DNA of 64,000 bases from Flavobacterium foetidum (GTDB lineage Bacteria > Bacteroidota > Bacteroidia > Flavobacteriales > Flavobacteriaceae): the NCBI RefSeq assembly GCF_004634245.1, contig NZ_SJTF01000003.1, positions 186,001-250,000 on the forward strand. The letters run 5' to 3'. Position 1 is the stretch's first letter. Each line of letters starts with the position of its first letter. Positions 43,017-52,080 of this stretch are shown here, piece after piece. The notes below the pieces were generated by a model. That model was not told the origin of the DNA and did not search any database. It saw only the letters and a list, made by a program, of their open reading frames with translations. The translations under genes and the position numbers were made by a program.

Positions 43017-45119
43017 TCACTCCTTAAAATTCGCAATCCCTTCTTTTAGCCATTTTAAATATTCATCAGTGCTTACATAGCTGATTGTTGGCTTAGAAGT
43101 ATTCAAGTTATTTCCTTCCGCATCTGTAATTACATACAAAGGCTGCGTATTGGTTTTGTATTTTGAAATCATAAAATCTGTCCATTTATCACCGGTAGTT
43201 TCAATTTTTTCTCCAGCAGCGGTAACAAACTGTTTTTCTTTTGGCAATTCGCGTTTATCATCAACGTAAAGCGAAATCAAAACCACATCATTTTTTAAAA
43301 TTGGCAGTACCGAACTTTCAGACCATACATTATTCTCCATTTTTCGACAGTTTACGCAAGCATAACCTGTAAAATCGAGCATGATTGGTTTCTTTACTTT
43401 TTTAGCATAGGCTACTCCGTCTTCGTAATCATGAAAAACTACAATTCCGTGAGGGCCCAATTCTGCGCCTTCAGGAAGACTTTTTGCAGCATCAGTAGTG
43501 ACAGCTGCATGACCCGACCCTCCTACTCCAAACGGACTTTCGCTATATTGTGGAGGCGGCGGAAAAGCGCTGATCAATTTCAATGGCGCTCCCCAAAGTC
43601 CTGGTATCAAATAAAGTGTAAAAGCAAGGGTAACAAGACCTAAATACAATCTTCCTACCGAAATATGATTGGTTGGACTATCATGAGGCAACGTAATTTT
43701 TCCGAATAAATAAAAGGCAAGAGCACCAAAAATAGCAATCCATATCACCAAGAAAACTTCTCTTTCTAAAAAATGCAATTGCAATACCAAATCGGCATTT
43801 GATAAAAACTTAAAGGCAAAAGCCAATTCCAAAAAGCCTAAAAACACTTTTACAGTATTAAGCCATCCGCCAGATTTTGGCAGCGAATTCAACCAGCTTG
43901 GAAACATTGCAAAAAGCATAAATGGCAAAGCAAGCGCAGAAGAAAAGCCCAGCATTCCGACAATCGGCCCAGAAACTCCATTTGTTGCCGCTTCAACCAA
44001 AAGCGGCCCTACAATTGGCCCAGTGCATGAAAAGGATACAATTGCCAAAGCAAGAGCCATAAACAAAATTCCGATTATACCGCCCTTATCAGCCTGTTGA
44101 TCCACTTTGTTTGCCCATGAATTTGGAAGCATAATTTCAAAACCTCCCAAAAATGATGTTGCAAAAACAATCAGTAGGACAAAGAACCCGAGGTTAAAAT
44201 ATACGTTTGTTGCTAATGAATTTAAAGCGTCTGCACCAAAAATAAATGAAACCAAAAATCCAAGTGAAACATAAATTCCAATGATTGACAATCCGTAAAA
44301 AACAGCATTTCTGATTCCTTTTGCTTTGCTTTTGCTTTGTTTTGTAAAAAAGCTTACCGTCATTGGAATCATTGGGAATACGCAAGGCGTGAATAATGCA
44401 GCAAAACCACCTAAAAAAGCAAAGAAAAATATAGACCATAAACTTCTTGTAGAAGATGGCAACTCTAAATTGTCTTTTGCTTTTGCAGTTTCATTATCCG
44501 CTTTTTGCGCTTCGGTTTTTTCAGCTACAGGAGTTTTGCTCACTGTATCAACAGCAAGGCCCACTACTTTGGTTTCGTCTAGTTTTGCTTCTGCAACTAC
44601 CGGAATATCCTCTTTCTTAAAAGCTGCAGGAACTGCTATCGAGAATTTTTTATTAGAATTGATGCATACTTCTTTACAAACCTGATAATCAAATTCAGCT
44701 TCTACTGTCTTTAAATTCGGATTTATAATTGTGATTTCCTGCTCAATACGCGCTTTTCCTTCAAAAAAAGTTTCGTTTACACCAAAAACGTCATTAAAAG
44801 CTGTTCTGGTTTTACTTTCTTTAGCTTTGCCTACCAGTTCGTAATTTCCTTTTTGATTTTTGAATGAAATTTCCAGCGCTAAAGGGCCTCCGTCTGGCGT
44901 AAACTGCGAGTACATATGCCATTCTTTTTCGATTACAGCATCAAAAATCAGAATAGCTTTATTCTCAGATTTTTTTTCAATTTTAGAAGTCCACTTTACA
45001 GGTTCTACCATTTGTGCATTCGCATTCGCGAAAGCAAAAAAGAAAATCAGTAAAGAGAAAAGAAATTTAATTCCTTTCTTTTTGGGAATAGTAGTCTGCT
45101 GGCTTAGAGTAAAGTTCAT
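43017..45119 (-). CDS. dsbD: Thiol:disulfide interchange protein DsbD
   Basis: A 700-residue membrane reductase that carries electrons from cytoplasmic thioredoxin to the periplasm. After a signal segment there is an N-terminal domain with a Cys pair (YQVCKEVCINSNKK). A transmembrane domain follows with helices near FTPCVFPMIPMTVSF and VSFSCTGPIVGPLL, each holding one catalytic Cys. The C-terminal thioredoxin-like domain carries the CxxC in GYACVNCRKMEN. All three Cys pairs of the relay are present. Its ATG overlaps the tilS stop by one base, so the two genes form an operon. Confidence 0.93.
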   Translation of the reverse strand: MNFTLSQQTTIPKKKGIKFLFSLLIFFFAFANANAQMVEPVKWTSKIEKKSENKAILIFDAVIEKEWHMYSQFTPDGGPLALEISFKNQKGNYELVGKAKESKTRTAFNDVFGVNETFFEGKARIEQEITIINPNLKTVEAEFDYQVCKEVCINSNKKFSIAVPAAFKKEDIPVVAEAKLDETKVVGLAVDTVSKTPVAEKTEAQKADNETAKAKDNLELPSSTRSLWSIFFFAFLGGFAALFTPCVFPMIPMTVSFFTKQSKSKAKGIRNAVFYGLSIIGIYVSLGFLVSFIFGADALNSLATNVYFNLGFFVLLIVFATSFLGGFEIMLPNSWANKVDQQADKGGIIGILFMALALAIVSFSCTGPIVGPLLVEAATNGVSGPIVGMLGFSSALALPFMLFAMFPSWLNSLPKSGGWLNTVKVFLGFLELAFAFKFLSNADLVLQLHFLEREVFLVIWIAIFGALAFYLFGKITLPHDSPTNHISVGRLYLGLVTLAFTLYLIPGLWGAPLKLISAFPPPPQYSESPFGVGGSGHAAVTTDAAKSLPEGAELGPHGIVVFHDYEDGVAYAKKVKKPIMLDFTGYACVNCRKMENNVWSESSVLPILKNDVVLISLYVDDKRELPKEKQFVTAAGEKIETTGDKWTDFMISKYKTNTQPLYVITDAEGNNLNTSKPTISYVSTDEYLKWLKEGIANFKE

Positions 45120-46429
45120 TATTGCAATTCTATTTTTAATATTTTGTTTGTGGTATTTTCTATTTTAAAGCGTTCGTCCTGTCTGACTCCAACAACCCAA
45201 ACAATTTGGTTATCAGAACACAAAATCCATGTTTTTTCCTTTTCCAGCAATGATAACTTTTCATCCTTAAAATGCTTGCTAACTTTTTTGGACTTTCCGC
45301 CCATACCAAAAGGATAAAAAACATCTCCTTCTTTCCATTTACGCAATAGCAAAGGATAACGGATTTTTTCAGCGTCGACAAATATAGTTCTATTTGATCC
45401 GAATGTTGTGTGACCTACGTTACAAAGTGTCATTTTTAAGGGAAAATTAACTTCTGTATCGTCTTCATGAATTTCAAACTCATCTTTTTCTGATATTTCA
45501 GGAATCGGACTCAAAATCAGTGTTTCTCTATTTTTAATTAACCTGAATGCTGCAGTAAAAACTTGTTTTCCAGATTGGCTTTCGACAAGGTCATAAATGT
45601 CATTCCACGCCGAAAATCCAAATTCGTTTAGCCATTGGTACAAGTAGGATTTGTAGTTTGGTAGCTTTTTGAGTTTAATTAGATCAAAATGAATATCTTC
45701 TCCTGCTTCTTTGGCCACCTGCTGATAAATCATAATAGAAGCATCATCAACCATTTCTTTGCTTTCTCGCAAGTATGATTGTGTCTTTTGTAAGGCATCT
45801 GCAAAATTGGGATTGATTTCCTTTAAAATCGGAACCAAATCGTGGCGTATTTTGTTTCTAAGGTATTTTGTAGATGCATTACTGCTGTCTTCACGCCATT
45901 CTATACCATTTTCTTGAGCGTATTTTGAGATTTCTTCTCTTGAAAAAGGCAACAGCGGACGGATGATTTTGTCATTTTGCTCCGGAATTCCGGTTAATCC
46001 TTCTAATCCAGTTCCGCGTGAAAGATTGATGATAAAAGTTTCAAGATTGTCATCTGCATGGTGCGCTGTTAGGAGATAATCAAAATCTTTTTCTTCTAAA
46101 AGCTCATAAAACCAGCTGTATCGAAGTTCTCTTGCCGCAACTTGCGTAGATAATTTATAATCTTTGGCAAATGCTTCTGTATCAAATTGAGTGGTGAAAA
46201 TCGGGATATCATTCTGACTGCAATAGTTTTGAATGAATTCCTGATCGCCAAAACTTTCTAATCCGCGAAGTTGGAAATTACAATGCAAAACCGCAATTTG
46301 ATAAGGAAGTTTATGAAGCAAATACAATAAAACCATACTGTCTAATCCTCCACTTACAGCAAGAAAAAGCTTTTTTTCTGCTAAAAATGGAAATCTGGAT
46401 TCGATATGGCTTTGAAATTTTGAAAACAT
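45119..46429 (-). CDS. tilS: tRNA(Ile)-lysidine synthase
   Basis: This essential enzyme adds lysine to C34 of tRNA-Ile(CAU). The 436-residue protein has the PP-loop SGGLDS at 26-31, the tRNA-binding segment LTAHHADDNLETFIINL, and the following SRGTGLEGLTGI, all diagnostic for TilS. A C-terminal TilS substrate-binding domain is present (LLLRKWKEGDVFYPFGMGGK and KVSKHFKDEKL). It is the first gene of a two-gene unit with dsbD, joined by a 1-base stop-start overlap, which is unusual company for a tRNA gene. Confidence 0.95.
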   Translation of the reverse strand: MFSKFQSHIESRFPFLAEKKLFLAVSGGLDSMVLLYLLHKLPYQIAVLHCNFQLRGLESFGDQEFIQNYCSQNDIPIFTTQFDTEAFAKDYKLSTQVAARELRYSWFYELLEEKDFDYLLTAHHADDNLETFIINLSRGTGLEGLTGIPEQNDKIIRPLLPFSREEISKYAQENGIEWREDSSNASTKYLRNKIRHDLVPILKEINPNFADALQKTQSYLRESKEMVDDASIMIYQQVAKEAGEDIHFDLIKLKKLPNYKSYLYQWLNEFGFSAWNDIYDLVESQSGKQVFTAAFRLIKNRETLILSPIPEISEKDEFEIHEDDTEVNFPLKMTLCNVGHTTFGSNRTIFVDAEKIRYPLLLRKWKEGDVFYPFGMGGKSKKVSKHFKDEKLSLLEKEKTWILCSDNQIVWVVGVRQDERFKIENTTNKILKIELQ

Positions 46430-46496
46430 CTGATAAAAGTAAAAAATTAAATTTGATCTATTTTTAAACGAAATGTTAAGTCTGATATTTTATTTG

Positions 46497-46628
46497 CCAC
46501 TAATTGCACGAATTTGCACGAATTATTTTTTCACGCAGATTTAAAAAAGATTTAAGCAGATTTACGCAAATTAATTTTAATAAAATCTGTTTAAATCTGC
46601 TTTAATCCGCTAAATCTGCGTGAAAAAA
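46497..46628. repeat. B-type palindromic repeat upstream of tilS
   Basis: A full palindrome: TTTTTTCACGCAGATTTAAA (46525 on) faces TAAATCTGCGTGAAAAAA (46610 on), and inside GATTTAAGCAGATTT faces TAAATCTGCTTTAATC. It is preceded by the word GCACGAATTTGCACGAATT (46506-46524). The right end touches the stop codon of the minus-strand pabB gene. The stem could terminate pabB transcription. Confidence 0.65.
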
Positions 46629-46629
46629 T

Positions 46630-47916
46630 TTATTGCAAAACTTCATGCATTGCTTTGGCTTTTAGCAAGCATTCTTCATATTCTTTTTCTGGGATAGAAA
46701 GTGATGTAATAGCGCTTCCGACTGAAAATGAAACGTATTGTTTTTCTTGATTGTATAAAATACTTCGGATCACAACATTAAAATCAAAATCTCCGTCGGG
46801 AGTAAAATAACCAACAGCGCCACTGTATAATCCTCTTTTGGTCGCTTCAAGATTTTCGATGATTTTCATTACAGAAATTTTCGGAGCACCCGTCATGCTT
46901 CCCATCGGGAAAGTCGTTTTTAAAACATCAACGGCAGAAAATTGAGCATCTAATCGGGAAGTTACCGTAGAAATCATCTGATGGACTTGCAGAAAAGAAT
47001 AAATTTTGCAAAGTTCTTCAACCGCAACAGAGCCTTTTTGTGCGGTATGTGATAAATCGTTGCGAACCAAATCGGTAATCATGATGTTTTCGGCGCGTTC
47101 CTTGGCATCAGATTCCAAAAATTGCTTAGAACTTTTATCTTCTTCTGCATCCAAAAAACGTTTTGAAGTTCCTTTAATAGGTTGCGAAATAATCTTTTCG
47201 CCGCTTTTTTTCAGATATCGTTCTGGAGAAGCCGAAAGCAAAAAGTTTTTATTGTTTTTTAAAAAGACCGAGAAAGGCGCTTGTGAAATCTCATTAAGCT
47301 TCTGGAATTTCTCCAACGGATTTATCACAGCTTTCTCTGCGTAAAACTCCATGCAAAAATTTGCTTCGTACATATCTCCTTGATGAATATGTTCGAGCAT
47401 TTTTTTTACTTTTTCTACATATTTTTCTTTTGAAATTCGTTGCTGTACCTCAATTTTATTCAATGTTTGAAAAGAAACCGATTCGATTTTATTTATCTCA
47501 TTAAAATCTTCTTCTACTTCATCATCACAAAACAATAAATAACATATTTCAAGCTGATTTCCTTTCATCAAAAATATTTTTTTGGGCTGAAAGAAAAACA
47601 GATCCGGAAAATCCAATCCGTCCCAATTATTAGATTTCAAATCTTCGATATCATTTTTCAAATCGTAAGATAGATATCCAAAAAGCCAGTCTTTGGTATT
47701 CTGTTGGTACTGTTTTAAATCTTCAAAGGCATTAAAATAATCGGTCTGCAGTAAAGTAAAGGCATCTACAGCAAGAACAAAATCAAAAGAAGAATACTGA
47801 TCCGGATAGGAATTGCTTTCCAAAAAAGCGACTTCTCGAAACTGCTGTGCCCAGCTCAAAAGCTGTTCTTTAAAACTCTTTGGATCTGCAATATTTTTAT
47901 GAATAGAAACTCTCAA
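46630..47916 (-). CDS. pabB: Aminodeoxychorismate synthase component I-like enzyme
   Basis: A 428-residue chorismate-utilising enzyme that, with a glutaminase, gives 4-amino-4-deoxychorismate for folate synthesis. Family hallmarks are MLEHIHQGDMYEANFCMEF, LSASPERYL, PIKGTSKR, DLVRNDLS and the PMGSMTGAPKISVMKIIE segment with GLYSGAVGYFTPDGDFDFNV. The KGT of PIKGT carries the catalytic Lys typical of PabB; anthranilate synthase uses a different residue there. No pabA or pabC is adjacent. The alternative is anthranilate or isochorismate synthase, which I consider less likely. Confidence 0.88.
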   Translation of the reverse strand: MRVSIHKNIADPKSFKEQLLSWAQQFREVAFLESNSYPDQYSSFDFVLAVDAFTLLQTDYFNAFEDLKQYQQNTKDWLFGYLSYDLKNDIEDLKSNNWDGLDFPDLFFFQPKKIFLMKGNQLEICYLLFCDDEVEEDFNEINKIESVSFQTLNKIEVQQRISKEKYVEKVKKMLEHIHQGDMYEANFCMEFYAEKAVINPLEKFQKLNEISQAPFSVFLKNNKNFLLSASPERYLKKSGEKIISQPIKGTSKRFLDAEEDKSSKQFLESDAKERAENIMITDLVRNDLSHTAQKGSVAVEELCKIYSFLQVHQMISTVTSRLDAQFSAVDVLKTTFPMGSMTGAPKISVMKIIENLEATKRGLYSGAVGYFTPDGDFDFNVVIRSILYNQEKQYVSFSVGSAITSLSIPEKEYEECLLKAKAMHEVLQ

Positions 47917-48007
47917 AAACGAAAAAATTTAAAACTCCAAAATTACGACAAAAAAAATCCTTCGATAAAGGAATCTTACAAAATTATTGGCACGCTTTTT
48001 AGTATAT

Positions 48008-48065
48008 CGAATTTGTACAAATTCGCGAATATTTAACAACCAAATGCATTTACATCGTGTAAATG
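48008..48065. promoter_or_regulatory. Palindromic region upstream of the DUF4349 gene
   Basis: A perfect 18-bp palindrome, CGAATTTGTACAAATTCG (48008-48025), is followed by a second inverted repeat, CATTTACA TCG TGTAAATG (48047-48065). Together they fill much of the gap before the ATG at 48098. The first looks like a dimer-binding operator. The binder is unknown. Confidence 0.55.
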
Positions 48066-48097
48066 TTTTATCAAAAAAATCAAATATTTAACCTTTT

Positions 48098-48994
48098 ATG
48101 AAAACAATCACAAAATTAGGATTGGCCACCTTGGCCGCAGTTACATTATTATTTTCTTGCAAAAAAGCAGATTATGCTACAGAAGAATCGATGGCAGATG
48201 CAAAAATGGTTGCAGACAGCACCGCTATTTCGTCTTCGGCCGCTGTAGTTCAAAAAGACAGCAAGCAGAAATTTATAAGGACTGCCGACATCAAATTTAA
48301 GGTCAAAAATGTTATAAAATCTACTTATGCTATAGAAAATGCCGTTCAGAAATTTGGCGGCTTCGTCACATATACCAACCTACAGAGCACTATACTCAAC
48401 CAAATAAAAACAAAAGTTAGTCAAGACAGCACGCTGGAAACCACTAAATATGCTGTAGAAAACAATATCATTATCCGCGTTCCCAACACACAGCTTGACA
48501 CTATCATCAAAACAATAGCCAAACAGATTGACTTTCTGGATTACCGCGTTATAAAAGCCGACGATGTTTCGTTGAAAATGTTGTCAAATCAGCTTTCACA
48601 AAAAAGGAGCGCCGTTACACAAAAAAGGGTCGCAACTGCAATAGATTCTAAAGGGAAAAAGATAAATGATGTTATTGATGCCGAAAATACATTAGCCAAC
48701 CAAAAAGAAGAGCATGATAACAGAACAATTGAAAATTTATCATTACAAGATCAGATTAATTTCAGCACCGTAACGCTACAGCTTTATCAAAATGAAACAG
48801 TAAAACAAGAAATGGCTGTAAGCGAAAAAGACAGTGATGCCTATAAGCCAAACTTAGGAATCCAGATCATAGACGCACTTAAAAGCGGCTGGTATATACT
48901 ACAGGAAATCATAGTTTTCTTCATTAATATATGGCCTTTCATTTTATTGGCTATTGGTGGATTTTTCCTTTATAAAAAATACATTAAGAAATAA
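48098..48994 (+). CDS. DUF4349 lipoprotein
   Basis: A 298-residue lipoprotein (signal MKTITKLGLATLAAVTLLFSC, lipidated Cys at 21). The DUF4349 core spans about 60-270: KFIRTADIKFKVKNVIKSTY, NNIIIRVPNTQLDTII, and coiled stretches with ADDVSLKMLSNQLSQKRS. A C-terminal membrane helix (PFILLAIGGFFLYKKYIKK) ends the protein. It is therefore held by both a lipid and a helix, which is typical. The function of DUF4349 is unknown; some are thought to act at the envelope. Confidence 0.8.
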   Translation: MKTITKLGLATLAAVTLLFSCKKADYATEESMADAKMVADSTAISSSAAVVQKDSKQKFIRTADIKFKVKNVIKSTYAIENAVQKFGGFVTYTNLQSTILNQIKTKVSQDSTLETTKYAVENNIIIRVPNTQLDTIIKTIAKQIDFLDYRVIKADDVSLKMLSNQLSQKRSAVTQKRVATAIDSKGKKINDVIDAENTLANQKEEHDNRTIENLSLQDQINFSTVTLQLYQNETVKQEMAVSEKDSDAYKPNLGIQIIDALKSGWYILQEIIVFFINIWPFILLAIGGFFLYKKYIKK

Positions 48995-49202
48995 GAAAAG
49001 TGCTAATAAACAGCAAGATAGTAACGAAAAATTCATTACATTTGATATAGCATTAAACTAATCCCAAAATAGAATATTATTGATTGTTAAATTCTCAATA
49101 AAAACAGGTCTTAAAAAAGATTTCCATTTATCTGAAGAATATGATTTTGCGTTTTCAACACATTAACTATATCATTTTTAACCTCTTTTAATTCTAAGTA
49201 TT

Positions 49203-49577
49203 ATGAAAATTGCTACTATTATTGTCCGTGTTTTGATTGGTTTATTGTTACTTTTTGCTTCTATCTCCTTTTTCTTTAAATTAGCTCCAGAACCAGAAAC
49301 AACTGGTAATTTTAAGGCTTTTAATATGGGTCTAGTTGCTTCAACGTATTTGCTTCCGTTAGCAAAAACAGTCGAATTGCTTTGTGGAATTGCATTTGTC
49401 ACTGGTCGTTTTGTGACTTTGGCAAACATTTTAATTTTACCAATTACAGTCAATATTCTGTTTATAAATTATTTCCTAGCTCCAGAAGGACTTCCGATCG
49501 CAGGACTTTTGTTTTTAGGTAATTTATTTCTGATTTACAGATATTGGGATAATTACAAAACCGTTTTCACTCCTTGA
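49203..49577 (+). CDS. DoxX-like four-helix membrane protein
   Basis: A 124-residue integral membrane protein with four predicted helices (about 3-20, 45-64, 66-86, 95-114). Segments ATIIVRVLIGLLLLFASISF and LLCGIAFVTGRFVTLANILI resemble the DoxX/DoxD superfamily. Members sit in the inner membrane, and some relate to quinone reduction or terpenoid biosynthesis. It is monocistronic and ends at a terminator shared with the convergent lipocalin gene. Function unknown. Confidence 0.75.
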   Translation: MKIATIIVRVLIGLLLLFASISFFFKLAPEPETTGNFKAFNMGLVASTYLLPLAKTVELLCGIAFVTGRFVTLANILILPITVNILFINYFLAPEGLPIAGLLFLGNLFLIYRYWDNYKTVFTP

Positions 49578-49600
49578 TTTAGTAAAGGCATCAAATAGAA

Positions 49601-49632
49601 AACCCGGCAATTAATCTGCCGGGTTATTTTTT
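49601..49632 (+). terminator. Rho-independent terminator after the DoxX-like gene
   Basis: The GC-rich stem AACCCGGCA / TGCCGGGTT, with a seven-base loop, is followed by ATTTTTT. It overlaps the stop codon of the convergent lipocalin gene. Confidence 0.82.
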
Positions 49633-50173
49633 AATGAGCTTTGTCGTGTTTTACCCATACAAGTTCAGAAGTCTTATAACCAATTTCCTCAGCTTTTTTG
49701 AGGAATTCTGCCTTAACGCTTTCTGGAATCTGAGTTTCTCTTGAAAGAATCCACATGTATTCTAAGCTTTCGCCGGCAACCAATGCATATTTATAATCTT
49801 GGTCTAAGGCTACCACATTATAACCTGAATAAAAAGGACCAAAAAATGAGACCTTAAGCATACCAATATCGTCTTTTTTGACGAATTTGGCTTTCCCGAT
49901 GCTCTCTTCCCATTTGTCTTTTTTGACATTATAGCCCTTATTATCAACTTTTATGGTACCGTCTGGGTTTAGAGAATATTCGGCAGTTACATTGTCTAAA
50001 TCTCTCTCCCATTTATAATCAAGTCTTGCAATTTCGTACCATCGTCCCAGATATTTTGCACTTTCAAAATTATTTACAGGAACTGCATTTTCTGGAATTT
50101 TCGATTTGCAGGAATAGAACAGTAGTGCAATTCCTGCCCCCAGTAAAACTGGTGCTATATATTTACTTTTCAT
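49631..50173 (-). CDS. Outer-membrane lipocalin (Blc-like)
   Basis: A 180-residue lipoprotein of the bacterial lipocalin family. The signal MKSKYIAPVLLGAGIALLFYSC gives the lipidated Cys at 22. The lipocalin N-terminal motif GRWYEIARLDYKWERDL and the second strand ITAEYSLNPDGTI-like NVTAEYSLNPDGTIKVDNKG are clear. The last conserved element YMWILSRE fits the C-terminal strand. It presumably binds fatty acids or lysophospholipids in the periplasm or outer membrane. Transcribed alone. Confidence 0.9.
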   Translation of the reverse strand: MKSKYIAPVLLGAGIALLFYSCKSKIPENAVPVNNFESAKYLGRWYEIARLDYKWERDLDNVTAEYSLNPDGTIKVDNKGYNVKKDKWEESIGKAKFVKKDDIGMLKVSFFGPFYSGYNVVALDQDYKYALVAGESLEYMWILSRETQIPESVKAEFLKKAEEIGYKTSELVWVKHDKAH

Positions 50174-50263
50174 GAACTATCTTTTTAATTATCATAAAGA
50201 TAGCATCTCAATCGCACATCTAATTTACAAAATTATTTTTGATTATTATATTATATAAAGCAT

Positions 50264-50290
50264 AAAAAAACCGCCAAATTGCTTTGGCGG
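50264..50290 (-). terminator. Rho-independent terminator of lpd
   Basis: The stem CCGCCAAA / TTTGGCGG with a four-base loop is followed on the minus strand by seven T, 25 bp after the lpd stop. Confidence 0.85.
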
Positions 50291-50315
50291 TCTAGTTATG
50301 ATAATCGTAAAAAAA

Positions 50316-51719
50316 TTATACGTGTAAAGCTCTATTTTCAGTAGCTGCCAATGCTGCTTCTTTTACCGCTTCTGCGAAAGTTGGGTGTGCATGGCTCATT
50401 CTTGAAATATCCTCAGCAGAAGCTTTGAATTCCATAGCCGTAACTGCTTCAGCAATTAAATCTGCTGTACGAGCACCGATCATGTGAACTCCTAAAACCT
50501 CATCTGTTTTCTCATCAGCCAAGATTTTTACAAATCCGTCTAAGTCAGCACTTGCTCTTGCACGTCCTAAAGCCTTGAATGGGAAACTTCCTGATTTGTA
50601 TTTCACTCCAGCCGCTTTCAATTGCTCTTCAGTTTGTCCAACTGCTGCAACTTCTGGCCAAGTATAAACTACACCCGGAATTAAGTTATAATCGATATGT
50701 GGTTTTTGACCTGCTAAAATTTCAGCAACCATTACTCCTTCTTCCTCTGCTTTATGTGCCAACATCGCTCCACGAACAACGTCACCAATTGCGTAGATAT
50801 TCGGAACATTCGTTTGTAAATGATCGTTTACTTCCACTTGTCCTCTGTCTGAAATTTTAACTCCAGCTTTGTCAGCGTTTAATCCGTCTGTGTACGGACG
50901 ACGACCAACAGAAACTAATGAATAATCTCCTTCTAGAGTGATTGTTTCTCCTTTTGCATTTTCAGCCTGAACCACAACAGCATCACCGTTTCTTTCTACT
51001 GATTTTACTTTGTGAGAAACGTAGAATTTCATTCCTTGTTTTTTCAATACTTTAGTCAATTCTTTAGAAAGCGCTCCGTCCATTCCTGGAATGATTCTGT
51101 CCATGAATTCCACTACAGAAACCTGAGCACCAAGACGAAGGTAAACTTGTCCAAGCTCGATTCCGATAACTCCTCCACCAATGATAACTAAATGTTTTGG
51201 AACTTCTTTTAAAGCCAAAGCCTCAGTAGAAGTAATGATTCTTTCTTTATCAATTTTGATGAATGGTAAAGAAGATGGTTTTGATCCTGTAGCAATTACA
51301 GTATATTTTGCTTCGATAGTTTCTGATGTTCCGTCAGCTTTTGCAACAGCAATGTGAGTTGCGTCTACGAAAGAACCTAAACCATTGAAAACAGTGATTT
51401 TATTTTTATCCATTAAATAATTGATTCCGCCTACAGTCTGATCAACAACAGCTTGTTTGCGGGCAATCATTTTCTCTAAATTGATTTTTACATCGCCAGA
51501 AACTTCGATTCCGTGATCTGCAAAATGAGCGATTTCTGAATAATGGTGAGAAGAAGATAATAATGCTTTTGAAGGGATACAACCTACGTTAAGGCAAGTT
51601 CCGCCTAATGAATTATATTTTTCTACAATTGCAGTTTTGAAACCTAATTGTGCGCAACGAATTGCTGATACATATCCGCCAGGACCTGAACCTATAATGA
51701 CTACGTCAAATGAACTCAT
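50316..51719 (-). CDS. lpd: Dihydrolipoyl dehydrogenase (E3)
   Basis: The FAD-dependent E3 subunit that reoxidises dihydrolipoamide in 2-oxo acid dehydrogenase complexes. The 467-residue product has the FAD motif GSGPGGY at 10-16, the redox disulfide C42 and C47 in GGTCLNVGCIPSK, the NAD motif VIIGGGVIGIE, the FAD-phosphate loop VPNIYAIGDVV, and the C-terminal active-site HAHPTFAEAVKEA. All catalytic residues are present. No E1 or E2 gene is adjacent, so it may serve more than one complex. Confidence 0.95.
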   Translation of the reverse strand: MSSFDVVIIGSGPGGYVSAIRCAQLGFKTAIVEKYNSLGGTCLNVGCIPSKALLSSSHHYSEIAHFADHGIEVSGDVKINLEKMIARKQAVVDQTVGGINYLMDKNKITVFNGLGSFVDATHIAVAKADGTSETIEAKYTVIATGSKPSSLPFIKIDKERIITSTEALALKEVPKHLVIIGGGVIGIELGQVYLRLGAQVSVVEFMDRIIPGMDGALSKELTKVLKKQGMKFYVSHKVKSVERNGDAVVVQAENAKGETITLEGDYSLVSVGRRPYTDGLNADKAGVKISDRGQVEVNDHLQTNVPNIYAIGDVVRGAMLAHKAEEEGVMVAEILAGQKPHIDYNLIPGVVYTWPEVAAVGQTEEQLKAAGVKYKSGSFPFKALGRARASADLDGFVKILADEKTDEVLGVHMIGARTADLIAEAVTAMEFKASAEDISRMSHAHPTFAEAVKEAALAATENRALHV

Positions 51720-51746
51720 AGTTTGTCTATTTTATTTTTAGCGTCA

Positions 51747-51754
51747 CAAATTTA
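51747..51754 (-). promoter_or_regulatory. Bacteroidota -7 box of lpd
   Basis: TAAATTTG on the minus strand (CAAATTTA on the plus strand) lies 27 bp before the lpd start and fits TAnnTTTG. No good TTTG element is found at the usual spacing. Confidence 0.45.
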
Positions 51755-51824
51755 AGGAATAAAGTTCTTTTTAAAGTTTAAATTTCAATGTTTTTTGTTT
51801 GAAATTTTGGGCTTTGGTTTTCTG

Positions 51825-52080
51825 CCACGAAGGCTCTAAGGCACAAAGTTTTTTTGTTTTTTTCCTCGAAAAGACGCAGAGTCGCAAGTTTATTCACAAA
51901 GTATGTCATTTCGACTGAAAGGAGAAATCTCCGCGAGAAACTCTACAAAGATTGGCGAAATTCTGTGAAGAGCTACTTACGGAGATTTCTCCTTCGTCGA
52001 AATGACAAAAACTGCGTTTAGTAATTCAGACAAAGAAAAGAGAACTTAGCATCTTAGAACCTCAGAACCTTAGCATCTTT
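51825..52080. repeat. Repeat-rich gap with a GTCATTTCGAC palindrome
   Basis: Contains GCCACGAAGGCTCTAAGGCA (51826 on). Then comes a hairpin whose arms run 51903-51933 (ATGTCATTTCGACTGAAAGG, AGAAATCTCCG) and 51980-52007 (CGGAGATTTCTCC, TCGTCGAAATGACA), with a 46-base loop. The word TTAGCATCTTAGAACC with CAGAACCTTAGCATC (52044-52078) follows. The last word matches the outer arms of nested locus 3. The gap lies between lpd and the Lrp gene. Confidence 0.6.
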
